NCBI GenBank assembly: GCA_947486785.1
Contig: CANKUU010000013.1
Location: forward strand, 1-64,000
Direction: 5' to 3'
DNA length: 64,000 bases
Source of the DNA: an uncultured Flavobacteriaceae bacterium
Lineage (GTDB): Bacteria; Bacteroidota; Bacteroidia; Flavobacteriales; Flavobacteriaceae
Position numbers and translations under genes: made by a program
Part shown: positions 45,855-55,079 of the stretch, one piece after another
How positions within the stretch are numbered: the stretch's first letter is position 1
How the letters are laid out: each line of letters starts with the position of its first letter
The notes under the pieces: model-generated
Database searches by the model: none
Told to the model about the DNA's origin: nothing
Seen by the model: the letters and a program-made list of their open reading frames with translations, nothing else

Positions 45855-46214
45855 ATGAAAGGTTTAGAGACAATTTCTCGTTTTGCCATTTTGCTGGATA
45901 TAAAACGAATTTTGGAGAACCCCTACCTTTTTATTGATGGATTTTTGTGAAATATGGTGATGCATTTAAAATTGATTTAGGAAAAGGGAGTAAATGGATA
46001 TGTACTAGAGACCCTTCTTACACAAAGTATATTCTTCAAAAAAAATCATAAGTACTGTCACAAGTCACCTATTCAAACCAAAAATATTGGTAAATATATT
46101 GGTTCTGGTGTACTCACTACTAATGGCGAATTTTGTCGGATTCATCTAAAGATGATTCAGCTACCCTTTCATAAAAAGAAATTAGAGGCGAAATTGCAAT
46201 GTATTTCAAGATAA
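45855..46214 (+). pseudogene. Cytochrome P450 relic, frameshifted and truncated
   Basis: Directly after ruvB, three consecutive frames read as the N-terminal part of a P450. An ATG at 45855 gives DIKRILENPYLFIDGFL and stops at a TGA. A second frame continues VKYGDAFKIDLGKGSKW, ICTRDPSYTKYILQK. A shift in a run of eight A leads to NHKYCHKSPIQTKNIGKYIG, SGVLTTNGEF and MIQLPFHKKKLEAKL, then TAA at 46212-46214. This matches the region around the B to C helices of flavobacterial P450s (YGD, LQKNHK, KSPIQ, G.G.LTT.GE, IQ..FH..KL). Everything after it, including the heme-binding Cys loop and the I helix, is missing, so no enzyme can be made. Confidence 0.8.
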
Positions 46215-46252
46215 AAAAATGGCTAGAGAACATATTGACTAGCCATTTTTTT
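46213..46252. terminator. Bidirectional terminator between the P450 relic and the ABC exporter genes
   Basis: Seven A plus TGGCTAG (46213-46226) pair perfectly with CTAGCCA plus seven T (46239-46252), with a 12-base loop. It can end transcripts from ruvB on the plus strand and from the convergent ABC permease gene on the minus strand. Confidence 0.9.
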
Positions 46253-46266
46253 ATAAAAAACTACCA

Positions 46267-47445
46267 TTATTTTAAGATGGCATTTTCATCAGCAAATTTT
46301 TTGTAGCTAAAATATATTGCAGCAACTGCAAAAGTAATTAGCGATGCAAGCATGGCAATATACATGGTTATATCAATAGTGCCTGCCATTATTTCTTTTA
46401 CCCCGAGGCCAATATTTAAAACGGGTATAAAAACAGTCTTCCATGTAAAATCTATACCTGGCATCATAGCCAACACTAGGGGTAGAATAATTACCATAAG
46501 AATAGGTGTTGCTTTGCTTTGTGCTTCTTTAAAAGAACTCGCGCTTGCAATTAAAGCTATAATTAAACCTGCGAGAAAAATAGCAAAAGGTATCAATAAC
46601 AGCATTATCATTGTTATCGATTGAAAATTAAGCATTTCATCAACTGCTAATTTAAAAGTATCAGGGATACCATCAATAACCTTAAGCCCAATAATTAAAC
46701 CAACGAGATTTAATAGTGCCGGAATAAACCCTAATATAGAAGCAACAATAGTTTTACCCAGTAAAACTTTAAATTTTGAGACAGGTAGCGAAAGAGTAGT
46801 CTCAATAGTTTTTCTTTCTTTTTCTCCAGTAACTAAATCAATAGCGGCCAATAAACAGCCACCCCATAAAGCTATAATAAAGAGATAGGGTATAAAGCCG
46901 CCTATACGTTTGCCAATAAGTTCTTTTTGTTCGCTAACTTCTTGATCTTTTTGAATAAAAGGAGTGAGTTTTTCGGTAGATATTTGCAGTTTCGCCATCC
47001 TTTTTTCTTTGATGCTTGATGCATAGGTATCTAACAATTTTGCTACTCTATTATTAACATTGTCTTTGGTGCCATTTTTAAAAACTTGCACAATTGCAGA
47101 GTTTAAGCTATCCATCTGTGTTTTCCAATTATGAGGAAAAACAATTGCAGTTTGTATGGTTTCATTGTTTATTAAAGACTTAAAGTCTATAGATTCATCG
47201 TAGGTAGTAATTTTGTTTAAACTATCTTGTTTTACCAAGTAAGTGAACTCTTGTGGGGCATTTACTAATCCAATTTTAATTGCTTTTTCTTGCTCACTTT
47301 TACTAATCATTTCGGTAACCTTTATCATTCCAAAAATTAGTATTGGAACTAAAAGAGTGGGCATCACAATCGAATTAATAATAGTCTTTTTGTCTCTAAG
47401 AAGTTCGGTAAGCTCTTTTTTTATAATTATAAATAATTCGTTCAT
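46267..47445 (-). CDS. ABC-2 type exporter permease (NatB-like)
   Basis: A 392-residue membrane subunit of an ABC-2 exporter. One helix near residues 20-42 is followed by a large periplasmic domain (about 45-175) and then five or six helices from about 180 to the end. The signature GGCLLAAIDLVTGEKERKT plus ETTLSLPVSKFKVLLGKT is typical of NatB/YhaP-type Na+ exporters. The ATPase gene ends one base upstream, so they form an operon and a complex. The transported substrate is inferred only from resemblance: Na+ or small toxic molecules. Confidence 0.88.
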   Translation of the reverse strand: MNELFIIIKKELTELLRDKKTIINSIVMPTLLVPILIFGMIKVTEMISKSEQEKAIKIGLVNAPQEFTYLVKQDSLNKITTYDESIDFKSLINNETIQTAIVFPHNWKTQMDSLNSAIVQVFKNGTKDNVNNRVAKLLDTYASSIKEKRMAKLQISTEKLTPFIQKDQEVSEQKELIGKRIGGFIPYLFIIALWGGCLLAAIDLVTGEKERKTIETTLSLPVSKFKVLLGKTIVASILGFIPALLNLVGLIIGLKVIDGIPDTFKLAVDEMLNFQSITMIMLLLIPFAIFLAGLIIALIASASSFKEAQSKATPILMVIILPLVLAMMPGIDFTWKTVFIPVLNIGLGVKEIMAGTIDITMYIAMLASLITFAVAAIYFSYKKFADENAILK

Positions 47446-47446
47446 C

Positions 47447-48202
47447 TTAAGCTTGTTTAACTCGGTTAATGAATTCTTGGGTTAGGTTTTCTGCTTTCAT
47501 CTCTTGTTTGAAATTTTCAAAAGTATCATTATAAATAATTGATCCCTTATTAATTATGGCAAGATCATCACACAACAAATCAACTTCACTCATAATATGC
47601 GACGAGAAGATAACAGTTTTGTTGTTTTGTTTTGATTCTCTAATTAAATCAATAATGCTATCTGCCGTAATCACATCAAGACCCGAGGTAGGTTCGTCAA
47701 ATATGAGCACTTCAGGGTCATGTAATAAGGTGCGCGCAATAGAAACTTTTTGTTTCATACCTGTGCTCATTTGGCCAAGTCGTTTTTTGCGAAATTCGTT
47801 AATACCTAGTTTTTCAAAAAGATATTCTTTTCGATCATTGAGTTCTTGTTTAGGAAGCTTGTATAATTTTCCAAAAAATTCGAGGGTTTCATCTGGGTTT
47901 AGCCTTTCGTATAAACCGGTAGACCCTGTTAAAAAACCGATACGTTTCTTAACTTCATCATTACCTTTTGAGATATCAATACCATCTACGATAGCTGTAC
48001 CAGAGCTGGGGTTGATAATACCAGCTATCATTCGCAGCGTAGTTGTTTTTCCTGCTCCGTTTGGGCCTAGTAGTGAAAAAATACGGCCAGGCTTGCATTC
48101 AAATGACACTTCGTTAACGGCATTTACTAAAACTGTTTCTTTTTTAAAACCTTTGCCTGTTTTGGTGGTGAAAGATTTTGTTAGCTTGTCTAATTTTATC
48201 AT
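47447..48202 (-). CDS. ABC transporter ATP-binding protein (NatA-like)
   Basis: A 251-residue ATPase. Walker A is LLGPNGAGKTTTLRM near residue 46. The signature loop is MSTGMKQKVSIARTLLHDPE, with STGMK in place of LSGGQ as is usual in NatA-like proteins. Walker B is LIFDEPTSGLDV and the H-loop is VIFSSHIMSEV. It powers the permease encoded one base downstream. Both genes are on the minus strand and divergent from queG. Confidence 0.93.
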   Translation of the reverse strand: MIKLDKLTKSFTTKTGKGFKKETVLVNAVNEVSFECKPGRIFSLLGPNGAGKTTTLRMIAGIINPSSGTAIVDGIDISKGNDEVKKRIGFLTGSTGLYERLNPDETLEFFGKLYKLPKQELNDRKEYLFEKLGINEFRKKRLGQMSTGMKQKVSIARTLLHDPEVLIFDEPTSGLDVITADSIIDLIRESKQNNKTVIFSSHIMSEVDLLCDDLAIINKGSIIYNDTFENFKQEMKAENLTQEFINRVKQA

Positions 48203-48351
48203 TAGCTTAGTATTTTAACTATGTCTTATTAGTTGAAAAAAATATAATTTGTTACACTTTAGTGTCTTTTATTCAAAAAAAAACAACTTCGCTAAATTTA
48301 TGGAAAGTAAATCGATTATACTAAGTAGGGTTTATATCTTTTTGAGAGTCG

Positions 48352-48359
48352 TATTTTTG
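48352..48359 (+). promoter_or_regulatory. -7 promoter element of queG
   Basis: TATTTTTG fits TAnnTTTG. The -33 position has GTTT at 19 bases spacing. Transcription would begin near 48365, which rules out the in-frame TTG at 48362 and supports the ATG at 48374. Confidence 0.5.
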
Positions 48360-48373
48360 CTTTGCAACTAGTG

Positions 48374-49303
48374 ATGACAAAAGAACAAGACAAACAAACA
48401 TATACAGCACAAATAAAAGCAGAAGCAAAACGCCTAGGCTTTATGTCTTGCGGTATCTCAAAGGCAGATTTTCTTGAAGAGGAAGCTCCCCGACTAGAGA
48501 GTTGGTTAAACCAAAATAGAAATGGTGAGATGCAGTACATGGAAAATCATTTTGATAAACGGCTAGATCCACGATTACTGGTTGATGGTGCTAAGTCTGT
48601 TGTTTCGTTGTTATTAAATTATTACCCAAAAGAAAACCAGCAAGAAAACACATATAAAATTTCTAAATATGCCTTTGGGCAAGACTACCATCATGTAATA
48701 AAGTCTAAACTTAGAAAATTACAAGAATTTATTTCTCAAGAAATCGGTGAAGTAGGGGGGCGAGCTTTTGTTGATTCAGCCCCTGTTTTAGATAAAGCTT
48801 GGGCAGCTAAAAGTGGTTTAGGGTGGATTGGGAAGCATAGCAACCTTCTTACCCAAAAAGTAGGATCTTTTTATTTTATTGCAGAATTAATTATCGACTT
48901 AGAGCTAATTTATGACGCCCCTGTAACAGATCATTGCGGCACTTGTACGGCATGTATTGATGCTTGCCCAACTGAAGCAATTGTTGCTCCTTATGTAGTT
49001 GACGGTAGCAAATGTATTTCTTATTTTACCATAGAGTTAAAGAATGAGATCCCTAATGAATTTCAAGGCAAATTTGATGATTGGGCTTTTGGTTGCGATG
49101 TTTGCCAAGACGTTTGCCCATGGAACCGGTTTTCTAAACCTCATAAAGAGCCACTTTTTAACCCGCATCCTGAGTTATTGTCGATGTCAAAAAAAGACTG
49201 GGAAGAGATAACGGAAGACGTTTTTAAAAAGGTATTTCAAAAATCTGCGGTTAAACGAACAAAATTTTCAGGCTTACAACGCAATATCAACTTTTTAAAA
49301 TAA
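48374..49303 (+). CDS. queG: Epoxyqueuosine reductase QueG
   Basis: A 309-residue cobalamin- and Fe-S-dependent enzyme catalysing the last step of queuosine synthesis in tRNA. The start ATG at 48374 ([10 protein letters not shown]) fits the promoter position. The N-terminal cobalamin-binding half has [14 protein letters not shown] and [20 protein letters not shown]. The C-terminal ferredoxin part has two cluster motifs, [16 protein letters not shown] and [13 protein letters not shown], with KCISYF between. The length is slightly below the E. coli protein but normal for this group. It is divergent from the NatAB-like genes. Confidence 0.95.
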   Translation: MTKEQDKQTYTAQIKAEAKRLGFMSCGISKADFLEEEAPRLESWLNQNRNGEMQYMENHFDKRLDPRLLVDGAKSVVSLLLNYYPKENQQENTYKISKYAFGQDYHHVIKSKLRKLQEFISQEIGEVGGRAFVDSAPVLDKAWAAKSGLGWIGKHSNLLTQKVGSFYFIAELIIDLELIYDAPVTDHCGTCTACIDACPTEAIVAPYVVDGSKCISYFTIELKNEIPNEFQGKFDDWAFGCDVCQDVCPWNRFSKPHKEPLFNPHPELLSMSKKDWEEITEDVFKKVFQKSAVKRTKFSGLQRNINFLK

Positions 49304-49347
49304 TGCAAATTTTACTTCAATGCTATAGTGGTGTTCTCTTTTAAAAT

Positions 49348-49378
49348 TTTGGTAATCAAGTTAATTAAAGTACATTTA
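49348..49378 (+). promoter_or_regulatory. Promoter of the sucrose phosphorylase gene
   Basis: TTTG (49348-49351), 19 bases, then TACATTTA (49371-49378): one mismatch (last base) to TTTG-N19-TAnnTTTG. It lies 22 bases before the ATG. Confidence 0.6.
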
Positions 49379-49400
49379 AAACCAATATTTTATTCGTGCT

Positions 49401-50858
49401 ATGAAAAATAAAATTCAGCTAATCACCTACGTAGATAGATTTGGAAAAGGTACGATTTCTGATTTACGTCGGTTATTATCAAACGAGTTAAAAGGTCTTT
49501 TTGGAGGGGTGCATATATTACCGTTTTTTTATCCAATAGATGGAGAAGATGCTGGTTTTGACCCTATAAATCATAAACAGATTGATGCTCGTTTGGGAGA
49601 TTGGAATGATCTTAGGCAATTATCTGCCGAAGTAGACATAATGTCAGATTTGATTGTGAATCATATATCTGCAAAATCGATTGAGTTTTTAGACTATATT
49701 GAAAAAGGCGATTGTTCGGTGTATTCATCGCTAATTTTGACAAAAGAAAAGGTATTTCCTGTTGATGCCTCTTCAAAGGAAATAGCAAAGATATATCGAC
49801 CAAGGCCTGGTAAACCTTTTACCAATTTTAAATTGAAAGATGGCTCTGAAGTGGTTGTTTGGACCACCTTTACCTCAAATCAAATTGATATTGATGTAAA
49901 ATCATCATTGGGTATGGCTTACTTAGAGGGTATTTTAGATACTTTTCAAAAAGCTAATATTACCATGATACGTTTAGATGCTGCTGGTTATGCCATTAAA
50001 AAAGCAGGTACTTCTTGTTTTATGATTGATGAAACATATGATTTTATAAGCAAGCTGACTCAAAGATCTAAATTACGTGGAATTAAAGTTTTGGTAGAAA
50101 TACATTCTTTTTATAAAACTCAAATTGAAATAGCCAAGCGAGTAGATTATGTTTATGATTTTGCTTTGCCAGTTTTGGTTCTCGATTGTCTTTTTAATAA
50201 AAATACCAACAATTTAGAAAAGTGGTTAGCTATAGCCCCAAGAAATGTAGTTACCGTTCTAGATACACATGATGGTATTGGTATCGTAGATGTGGCTGGT
50301 GCTAATGGAGAACCAGGTTTAATTGCGGACGAAATTTTAGATCAAATTGTAGAAACCATACACACCAATAGTAAAGGTACAAGTAAAAAAGCTACAGGTT
50401 CGGCTGCAAATAATCTGGATTTATATCAGGTTAATTGCACCTATTTTGATGCTTTAGGTCAAGATGAGCAGGCTTATTTAATGGCTCGGGCAATTCAATT
50501 TTTTGTTCCAGGTGTGCCGCAGGTATATTATGTTGGCTTAATGGCTGGTGTAAACGACTTGAAATTACTTGAAGAAACAAATGTGGGTAGAGATATAAAT
50601 CGGCACTATTACCAAAAGCAAGAAATAGAAGAATATATTGATACAGTATTTTTTAAAAAACTGCAAAAATTAATGGTTTTTAGAAATTCGCATAGTGCTT
50701 TCAACGGTGAGTTTAAATTAATAAAAACCCCAGCAACTGAATTACAAATAAAATGGGAGAATAAATCTGACTGGGCCTTGTTGCGATTAAATTTAAATGA
50801 TATGAGTTTAGCTATTTCTTATACCAAAACGAGTGGTGAAATTACATCACTTTTTTAG
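49401..50858 (+). CDS. gtfA: GH13 subfamily 18 phosphorylase, probably sucrose phosphorylase
   Basis: A 485-residue TIM-barrel glycoside phosphorylase that should convert a glucoside plus phosphate into glucose 1-phosphate. The catalytic trio is plain: nucleophile Asp193 in IRLDAAGY, acid/base Glu233 in LVEIHSFYK and transition-state Asp291 in LDTHDGIG, each one residue on from the Bifidobacterium enzyme numbering. The substrate-loop signature IYRPRPGKPFT is also present. The subfamily includes sucrose, sucrose-6-phosphate, glucosylglycerol and glucosylglycerate phosphorylases, which motifs alone do not separate; sucrose is the best guess. It lies directly upstream of an MFS sugar symporter gene on the same strand. 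Confidence 0.85.
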   Translation: MKNKIQLITYVDRFGKGTISDLRRLLSNELKGLFGGVHILPFFYPIDGEDAGFDPINHKQIDARLGDWNDLRQLSAEVDIMSDLIVNHISAKSIEFLDYIEKGDCSVYSSLILTKEKVFPVDASSKEIAKIYRPRPGKPFTNFKLKDGSEVVVWTTFTSNQIDIDVKSSLGMAYLEGILDTFQKANITMIRLDAAGYAIKKAGTSCFMIDETYDFISKLTQRSKLRGIKVLVEIHSFYKTQIEIAKRVDYVYDFALPVLVLDCLFNKNTNNLEKWLAIAPRNVVTVLDTHDGIGIVDVAGANGEPGLIADEILDQIVETIHTNSKGTSKKATGSAANNLDLYQVNCTYFDALGQDEQAYLMARAIQFFVPGVPQVYYVGLMAGVNDLKLLEETNVGRDINRHYYQKQEIEEYIDTVFFKKLQKLMVFRNSHSAFNGEFKLIKTPATELQIKWENKSDWALLRLNLNDMSLAISYTKTSGEITSLF

Positions 50859-50972
50859 CTAGAGTGTACTAAAAAAATCTTTTAGAGATTGCTTATCAGA
50901 CTTTTTTAGCATTATTTTATTGTTGGTATTTTTATTCTTTATCACTACTTTATCGATCAAATAAGTAAGACT

Positions 50973-52511
50973 ATGAAATTACAGAAACCCGCATTAAGTT
51001 TTTGGCAGATATGGAATATGAACGTTGGGTTTTTCGGAATTCAATTTAGTTTTGGTCTTCAGCAAAGTGCTGTTAATCCTATATTCGAATATTTAGGGGC
51101 ACACCATCAAGACTTACCTTTGTTAAACTTGGCAGGACCTGTTACAGGTTTGCTAATTCAGCCCATTATAGGTGCAATATCAGATAAAACGTGGTCACCC
51201 AAATATGGTAGGCGAAAACCATTCTTTTTAATTGGAGCAATCATAGCAAGTTTAGGCTTGTTTATATTTCCTTATAGTTCTTCATTATGGTTTGCGGTAG
51301 GCTTACTATGGATATTGGATGCGGCGAACAATACTGCAATGGAGCCTTATCGAGCTTTTATTGGAGATAAATTGCCAGATGCACAGTTAACCTATGGTTA
51401 TCAAATGCAAAGTCTTTTTGTTGGGGCAGGTATTACCATAGCAAACTTTTCGTTGTTCCTTTTTCAAGATTGGTTTAGTTCTGCAAATACTATTTCAGAA
51501 GTTGTAAATACAGTCCCTAGCTGGGTGTACTATTCCTTTTTTTTAGGGGCTTTTGCTTCGATAGCAACAGTTGCTTGGTCGGTGGTTAAAACACCAGAGA
51601 TACCACCTTCGGCGAAGGAGCTAATTGAGATTAAAAAATTTAATGAAGGTAAGCCTCATCCTTTAATTCAAGTTGTTGGCGCTTTATTAGCGGTGCTGTC
51701 AGTACCATTATTACTAGGCTTTGGCGTAGCAGAGGTTTTTCCGTATCTATATGAAAAATACAACCTGCTGGTTATTCTCATGCTGGTTATTGCATTTATT
51801 TGGTTATTTATTCTTTATAGAATTATAAAAAATAATCCTAAAAACAAATCGATAAAGAAATTCGGTGATTTGCTTATGCCCTTAATAGAAACCTCAGAAG
51901 CAATTAAAGACATGCCAAGTTTTATGTGGAAGCTATCTGCGGTTTATTTTTTTCAATGGTATGCCCTTTTTATATACTGGCAGTTTATTTCTCCAATGAT
52001 TAAGGTTACTATTCCGGGTATATCACCAGATGAAGCACTTGCTCAAGTAGGCCTAATGAACGGTACCTATAATTTTGTAACGATGATTGTTGCCTTAGCG
52101 CTTGTGCCAATTGCTGCTAAATATAGCTCTAAATGGGTGTATGTGATAAGTTTGTTTTTAACTGGTATAGCCATGCTTTCTATGCCTTATATTTCAAACC
52201 AATATATGCTTTTAGCTCCAATGGTTTTACTAGGTATCGGTTGGGCGGCAATGATGGGTATACCTTATGCAATGGTTTCCAAAGTTATTCCTGCAGATAG
52301 GCGTGGGGTTTATATGGGTATTGTAAATATGATGATTGTAATTCCAATGCTCATCCAAACAGTATCATTTGGTCCTATCATCGAATTTGCTTTAAAAGGT
52401 AGTGCTGTTAATGCCATTTTGTTTGGAGGGGTATTTTTTGTAATTGCAGGTTTTCTGGCTATAAATCTACAAGAACCAAAAGAGAAAGCTTCTGAAAATC
52501 AAGAGCTTTAG
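50973..52511 (+). CDS. MFS sugar transporter (SLC45/sucrose-maltose symporter-like)
   Basis: A 512-residue transporter with twelve hydrophobic helices. The N-terminus SFWQIWNMNVGFFGIQFSFG and the loop ISDKTWSPKYGRRKPFFLIG, with the repeat-type RRK motif, are typical of the SLC45-like disaccharide/H+ symporters of Bacteroidota. VLGIGWAAMMGIPYAMVSKV is also conserved. It should import a glucoside into the cytoplasm. Its position 114 bases after a GH13 phosphorylase suggests uptake and phosphorolysis of the same sugar, most likely sucrose. No SusC/SusD pair or hydrolase accompanies them here. Confidence 0.88.
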   Translation: MKLQKPALSFWQIWNMNVGFFGIQFSFGLQQSAVNPIFEYLGAHHQDLPLLNLAGPVTGLLIQPIIGAISDKTWSPKYGRRKPFFLIGAIIASLGLFIFPYSSSLWFAVGLLWILDAANNTAMEPYRAFIGDKLPDAQLTYGYQMQSLFVGAGITIANFSLFLFQDWFSSANTISEVVNTVPSWVYYSFFLGAFASIATVAWSVVKTPEIPPSAKELIEIKKFNEGKPHPLIQVVGALLAVLSVPLLLGFGVAEVFPYLYEKYNLLVILMLVIAFIWLFILYRIIKNNPKNKSIKKFGDLLMPLIETSEAIKDMPSFMWKLSAVYFFQWYALFIYWQFISPMIKVTIPGISPDEALAQVGLMNGTYNFVTMIVALALVPIAAKYSSKWVYVISLFLTGIAMLSMPYISNQYMLLAPMVLLGIGWAAMMGIPYAMVSKVIPADRRGVYMGIVNMMIVIPMLIQTVSFGPIIEFALKGSAVNAILFGGVFFVIAGFLAINLQEPKEKASENQEL

Positions 52512-52696
52512 GTATTGTTTAAAAGAAAAGATTAATTCGCATTTCTTTTAAAAGATTAATTTTTTGGTTCAAATTTTGGTTTTTTGTCGCTTTATCCTTG
52601 AAAGTTTTGATGTTTTTAACGGCATAGTAGATAGCGTAAGTCTTAAAATTATTGTGCGTAGTCTATTTTTATTGTGAAATCAAAGAAGAATCCAAT

Positions 52697-52704
52697 TATC
52701 TTTG
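52697..52704 (+). promoter_or_regulatory. -7 promoter element of maeB
   Basis: TATCTTTG fits TAnnTTTG and lies 20 bases before the ATG at 52725. It lies downstream of an in-frame GTG at 52674, so it argues for the later start. The -33 element is weak. Confidence 0.45.
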
Positions 52705-52724
52705 CTATTCAAATTTTACAGAAG

Positions 52725-55022
52725 ATGAGTGATGAAAAAATTAAACGTGATGCATTAGTCTACCATGCTAAGCCTCAGCCAGGTAAAATTAAAATTGTAC
52801 CCACTAAGCCATATGCTACCCAACGCGATTTGGCCTTGGCATATTCTCCTGGTGTTGCTGAGCCTTGTTTAGAAATAGCAAAGGATAAGGATAACGCCTA
52901 TAAATATACCTCTAAAGGAAATTTAGTAGCCATTATATCTAACGGTACAGCTGTTTTAGGATTAGGTAATATTGGTCCAGAAGCGTCTAAGCCTGTTATG
53001 GAAGGAAAGGGTTTACTCTTTAAAATTTTTGCTGATATTGATGGTATAGATATCGAAGTAGATACCGAAGATGTAGAAAAGTTTATTGAGACGGTAAAGA
53101 TGATAGCACCTACTTTTGGAGGAATCAATTTAGAGGATATAAAGGCACCAGAAGCGTTTGAGATTGAACGACGGTTGAAAGAAGAGTTAGATATACCTGT
53201 AATGCACGACGATCAACACGGTACTGCAATTATTTCTTCTGCTGCCTTGCTGAATGCCTTAGAGCTCACAGGAAAAAAGATAGAACAAGTGAAAATTGTA
53301 GTAAGTGGCGCTGGTGCGGCTGCGGTTTCTTGTACTAGACTATATAAAGCTTTCGGAGCAAAAAATGAGAATATTGTTATGCTCGATAGTAAGGGGGTAA
53401 TTAGAAAAGATCGTAAGAACCTCTCTCAAGAAAAGCTAGAATTTGCCTCAGATCAAAAAATAGATACGCTTGAAGAAGCTCTAAAAGGCGCAGATGTTTT
53501 TATAGGGCTATCTATTAAAGATATCGTAACTCCTGCTATGTTGCTTTCCATGGCGAAAGATCCTATTGTTTTTGCAATGGCGAATCCTGATCCTGAGATT
53601 AAATATGATTTAGCAATAAAAACTCGAAAAGATATTGTGATGGCAACTGGCCGGTCAGATCATCCGAATCAGGTGAATAATGTTTTAGGGTTTCCATTCA
53701 TATTTAGAGGCGCTTTAGATGTGCGAGCTACTGTCATCAATGAGGCCATGAAAATGGCTGCGGTAAAAGCTTTGGCAAAACTTACTCGCGAACCCGTACC
53801 AGAGCAGGTAAATATAGCTTATGGTGAAACACGATTAACTTTCGGAAAAGAATATATAATTCCAAAACCTTTTGATCCTCGTTTAATTTCTGAAATTCCG
53901 CCAGCTATTGCTAAAGCCGCTATGGATACTGGTGTAGCCAAAGAACCCATAAAAGACTGGGAAAAGTATAAAGAAGAATTGCGTCAGCGATCAGGTGAGG
54001 ATAATAAAGTAGTTCGCTTACTACATAATCGAGCAAAAATAGATTTAAAAAGAATTGTTTATGCCGAGGCAGATCATTTAGATGTGTTAAAAGCAGCTCA
54101 AATTGTTCACGAGGAAAAAATTGCTATTCCTATTTTATTAGGTAACAAAGAGATAATTACAGAACTAATGGTAGAGTTAGGGTTTGATGCAGACATCGAA
54201 ATTATAGACCCAAGCGAGCCAAACTCTCTTGCGAAGAGAAACCAATATGCAGAAAAGTTTTGGAAGGCTAGAAAAAGAAAAGGATCAACCCTTTATAATT
54301 CAAAGTCTAAAATGCGAGAACGAAACTATTTTGGTTCTATGATGGTTTTAGAAGGTGACGCTGATGGAATGATATCGGGCTATTCAAGAGCTTATCCAAG
54401 AGTGGTAAAACCTGTTTTTGAAGTAATTGGTAGAGCCACTAATGTAACAAAAGTGGCAACGGTGCATTTAATGATTACCGAAAAAGGACCTTTATTTTTA
54501 GCAGATACTTCTATAAATATTGACCCAAGCGCCGAACAACTAGCAGAAATTGCAATAAATACGGCAAATGTGGCTACTACTTTTGGTTTTAATCCAGTAA
54601 TGGCCTTACTGTCTTATGCTAATTTTGGATCTTCTTCGCATCCGAATTCAAGAAAAGTTAAAGATGCGGTTCAAATTTTACATGAAACTAATCCTAATTT
54701 AGTGGTTGACGGGGAAATTCAAACCGATTTTGCTTTAAATAAAGAGCTTTTACAAAGTCAATTTCCGTTTTCTAAATTAGCAGGTAAAAAAGTAAACACA
54801 CTTATCTTTCCAAATTTAGAGTCGGCTAATATTACCTACAAACTTTTAAAAGAGCTTAACGGGGCAGATTCTATTGGCCCAATAATGGTAGGGCTAAAAA
54901 AATCGGTTCATATTATTCAGTTAGGCGCAAGTGTAGATGAAATTGTAAATATGACAGCCGTTGCTGCAATTGATGCTCAAGAACGGGGAAGACGTAAAAA
55001 AGAAAAAATAGAAAAAAAATAA
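52725..55022 (+). CDS. maeB: NADP-dependent malic enzyme, MaeB type with phosphotransacetylase-like domain
   Basis: A 765-residue enzyme converting malate to pyruvate and CO2 with NADPH formation. The start at 52725 (MSDEKIKRDALVYHAKPQPG) matches the family; 17 upstream in-frame codons are probably untranslated. The malic domain at about 15-160 has LALAYSPGVAEPC and GNIGPEASKPVMEGK. The NAD(P) domain at about 160-390 has PVMHDDQHGTAI, VVSGAGAAAVSC and VFAMANPDPEI. Residues about 430-765 are the phosphotransacetylase-like domain (IPILLGNKEII, GFNPVMALLSYANFGSS), which is regulatory rather than catalytic. Length and order are standard. It is upstream of ruvA by 57 bases on the same strand. Confidence 0.95.
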   Translation: MSDEKIKRDALVYHAKPQPGKIKIVPTKPYATQRDLALAYSPGVAEPCLEIAKDKDNAYKYTSKGNLVAIISNGTAVLGLGNIGPEASKPVMEGKGLLFKIFADIDGIDIEVDTEDVEKFIETVKMIAPTFGGINLEDIKAPEAFEIERRLKEELDIPVMHDDQHGTAIISSAALLNALELTGKKIEQVKIVVSGAGAAAVSCTRLYKAFGAKNENIVMLDSKGVIRKDRKNLSQEKLEFASDQKIDTLEEALKGADVFIGLSIKDIVTPAMLLSMAKDPIVFAMANPDPEIKYDLAIKTRKDIVMATGRSDHPNQVNNVLGFPFIFRGALDVRATVINEAMKMAAVKALAKLTREPVPEQVNIAYGETRLTFGKEYIIPKPFDPRLISEIPPAIAKAAMDTGVAKEPIKDWEKYKEELRQRSGEDNKVVRLLHNRAKIDLKRIVYAEADHLDVLKAAQIVHEEKIAIPILLGNKEIITELMVELGFDADIEIIDPSEPNSLAKRNQYAEKFWKARKRKGSTLYNSKSKMRERNYFGSMMVLEGDADGMISGYSRAYPRVVKPVFEVIGRATNVTKVATVHLMITEKGPLFLADTSINIDPSAEQLAEIAINTANVATTFGFNPVMALLSYANFGSSSHPNSRKVKDAVQILHETNPNLVVDGEIQTDFALNKELLQSQFPFSKLAGKKVNTLIFPNLESANITYKLLKELNGADSIGPIMVGLKKSVHIIQLGASVDEIVNMTAVAAIDAQERGRRKKEKIEKK

Positions 55023-55079
55023 CAATTATAAAGACGTTTAAATAAGTATAAAACTTCAGTTAAGTCCTCAGTAACGCAT

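Noticed and set aside
47556-48218. A 220-codon plus-strand frame opposite the ABC ATPase gene
   Set aside because: The minus strand carries Walker A, signature and Walker B motifs at full length; the plus-strand product is low-complexity Ser/Ile-rich with no family resemblance.
52674-52724. GTG at 52674 as the maeB start
   Set aside because: The extra 17 residues are not part of the malic enzyme family N-terminus, and a TAnnTTTG element lies within them, so the ATG at 52725 is preferred.
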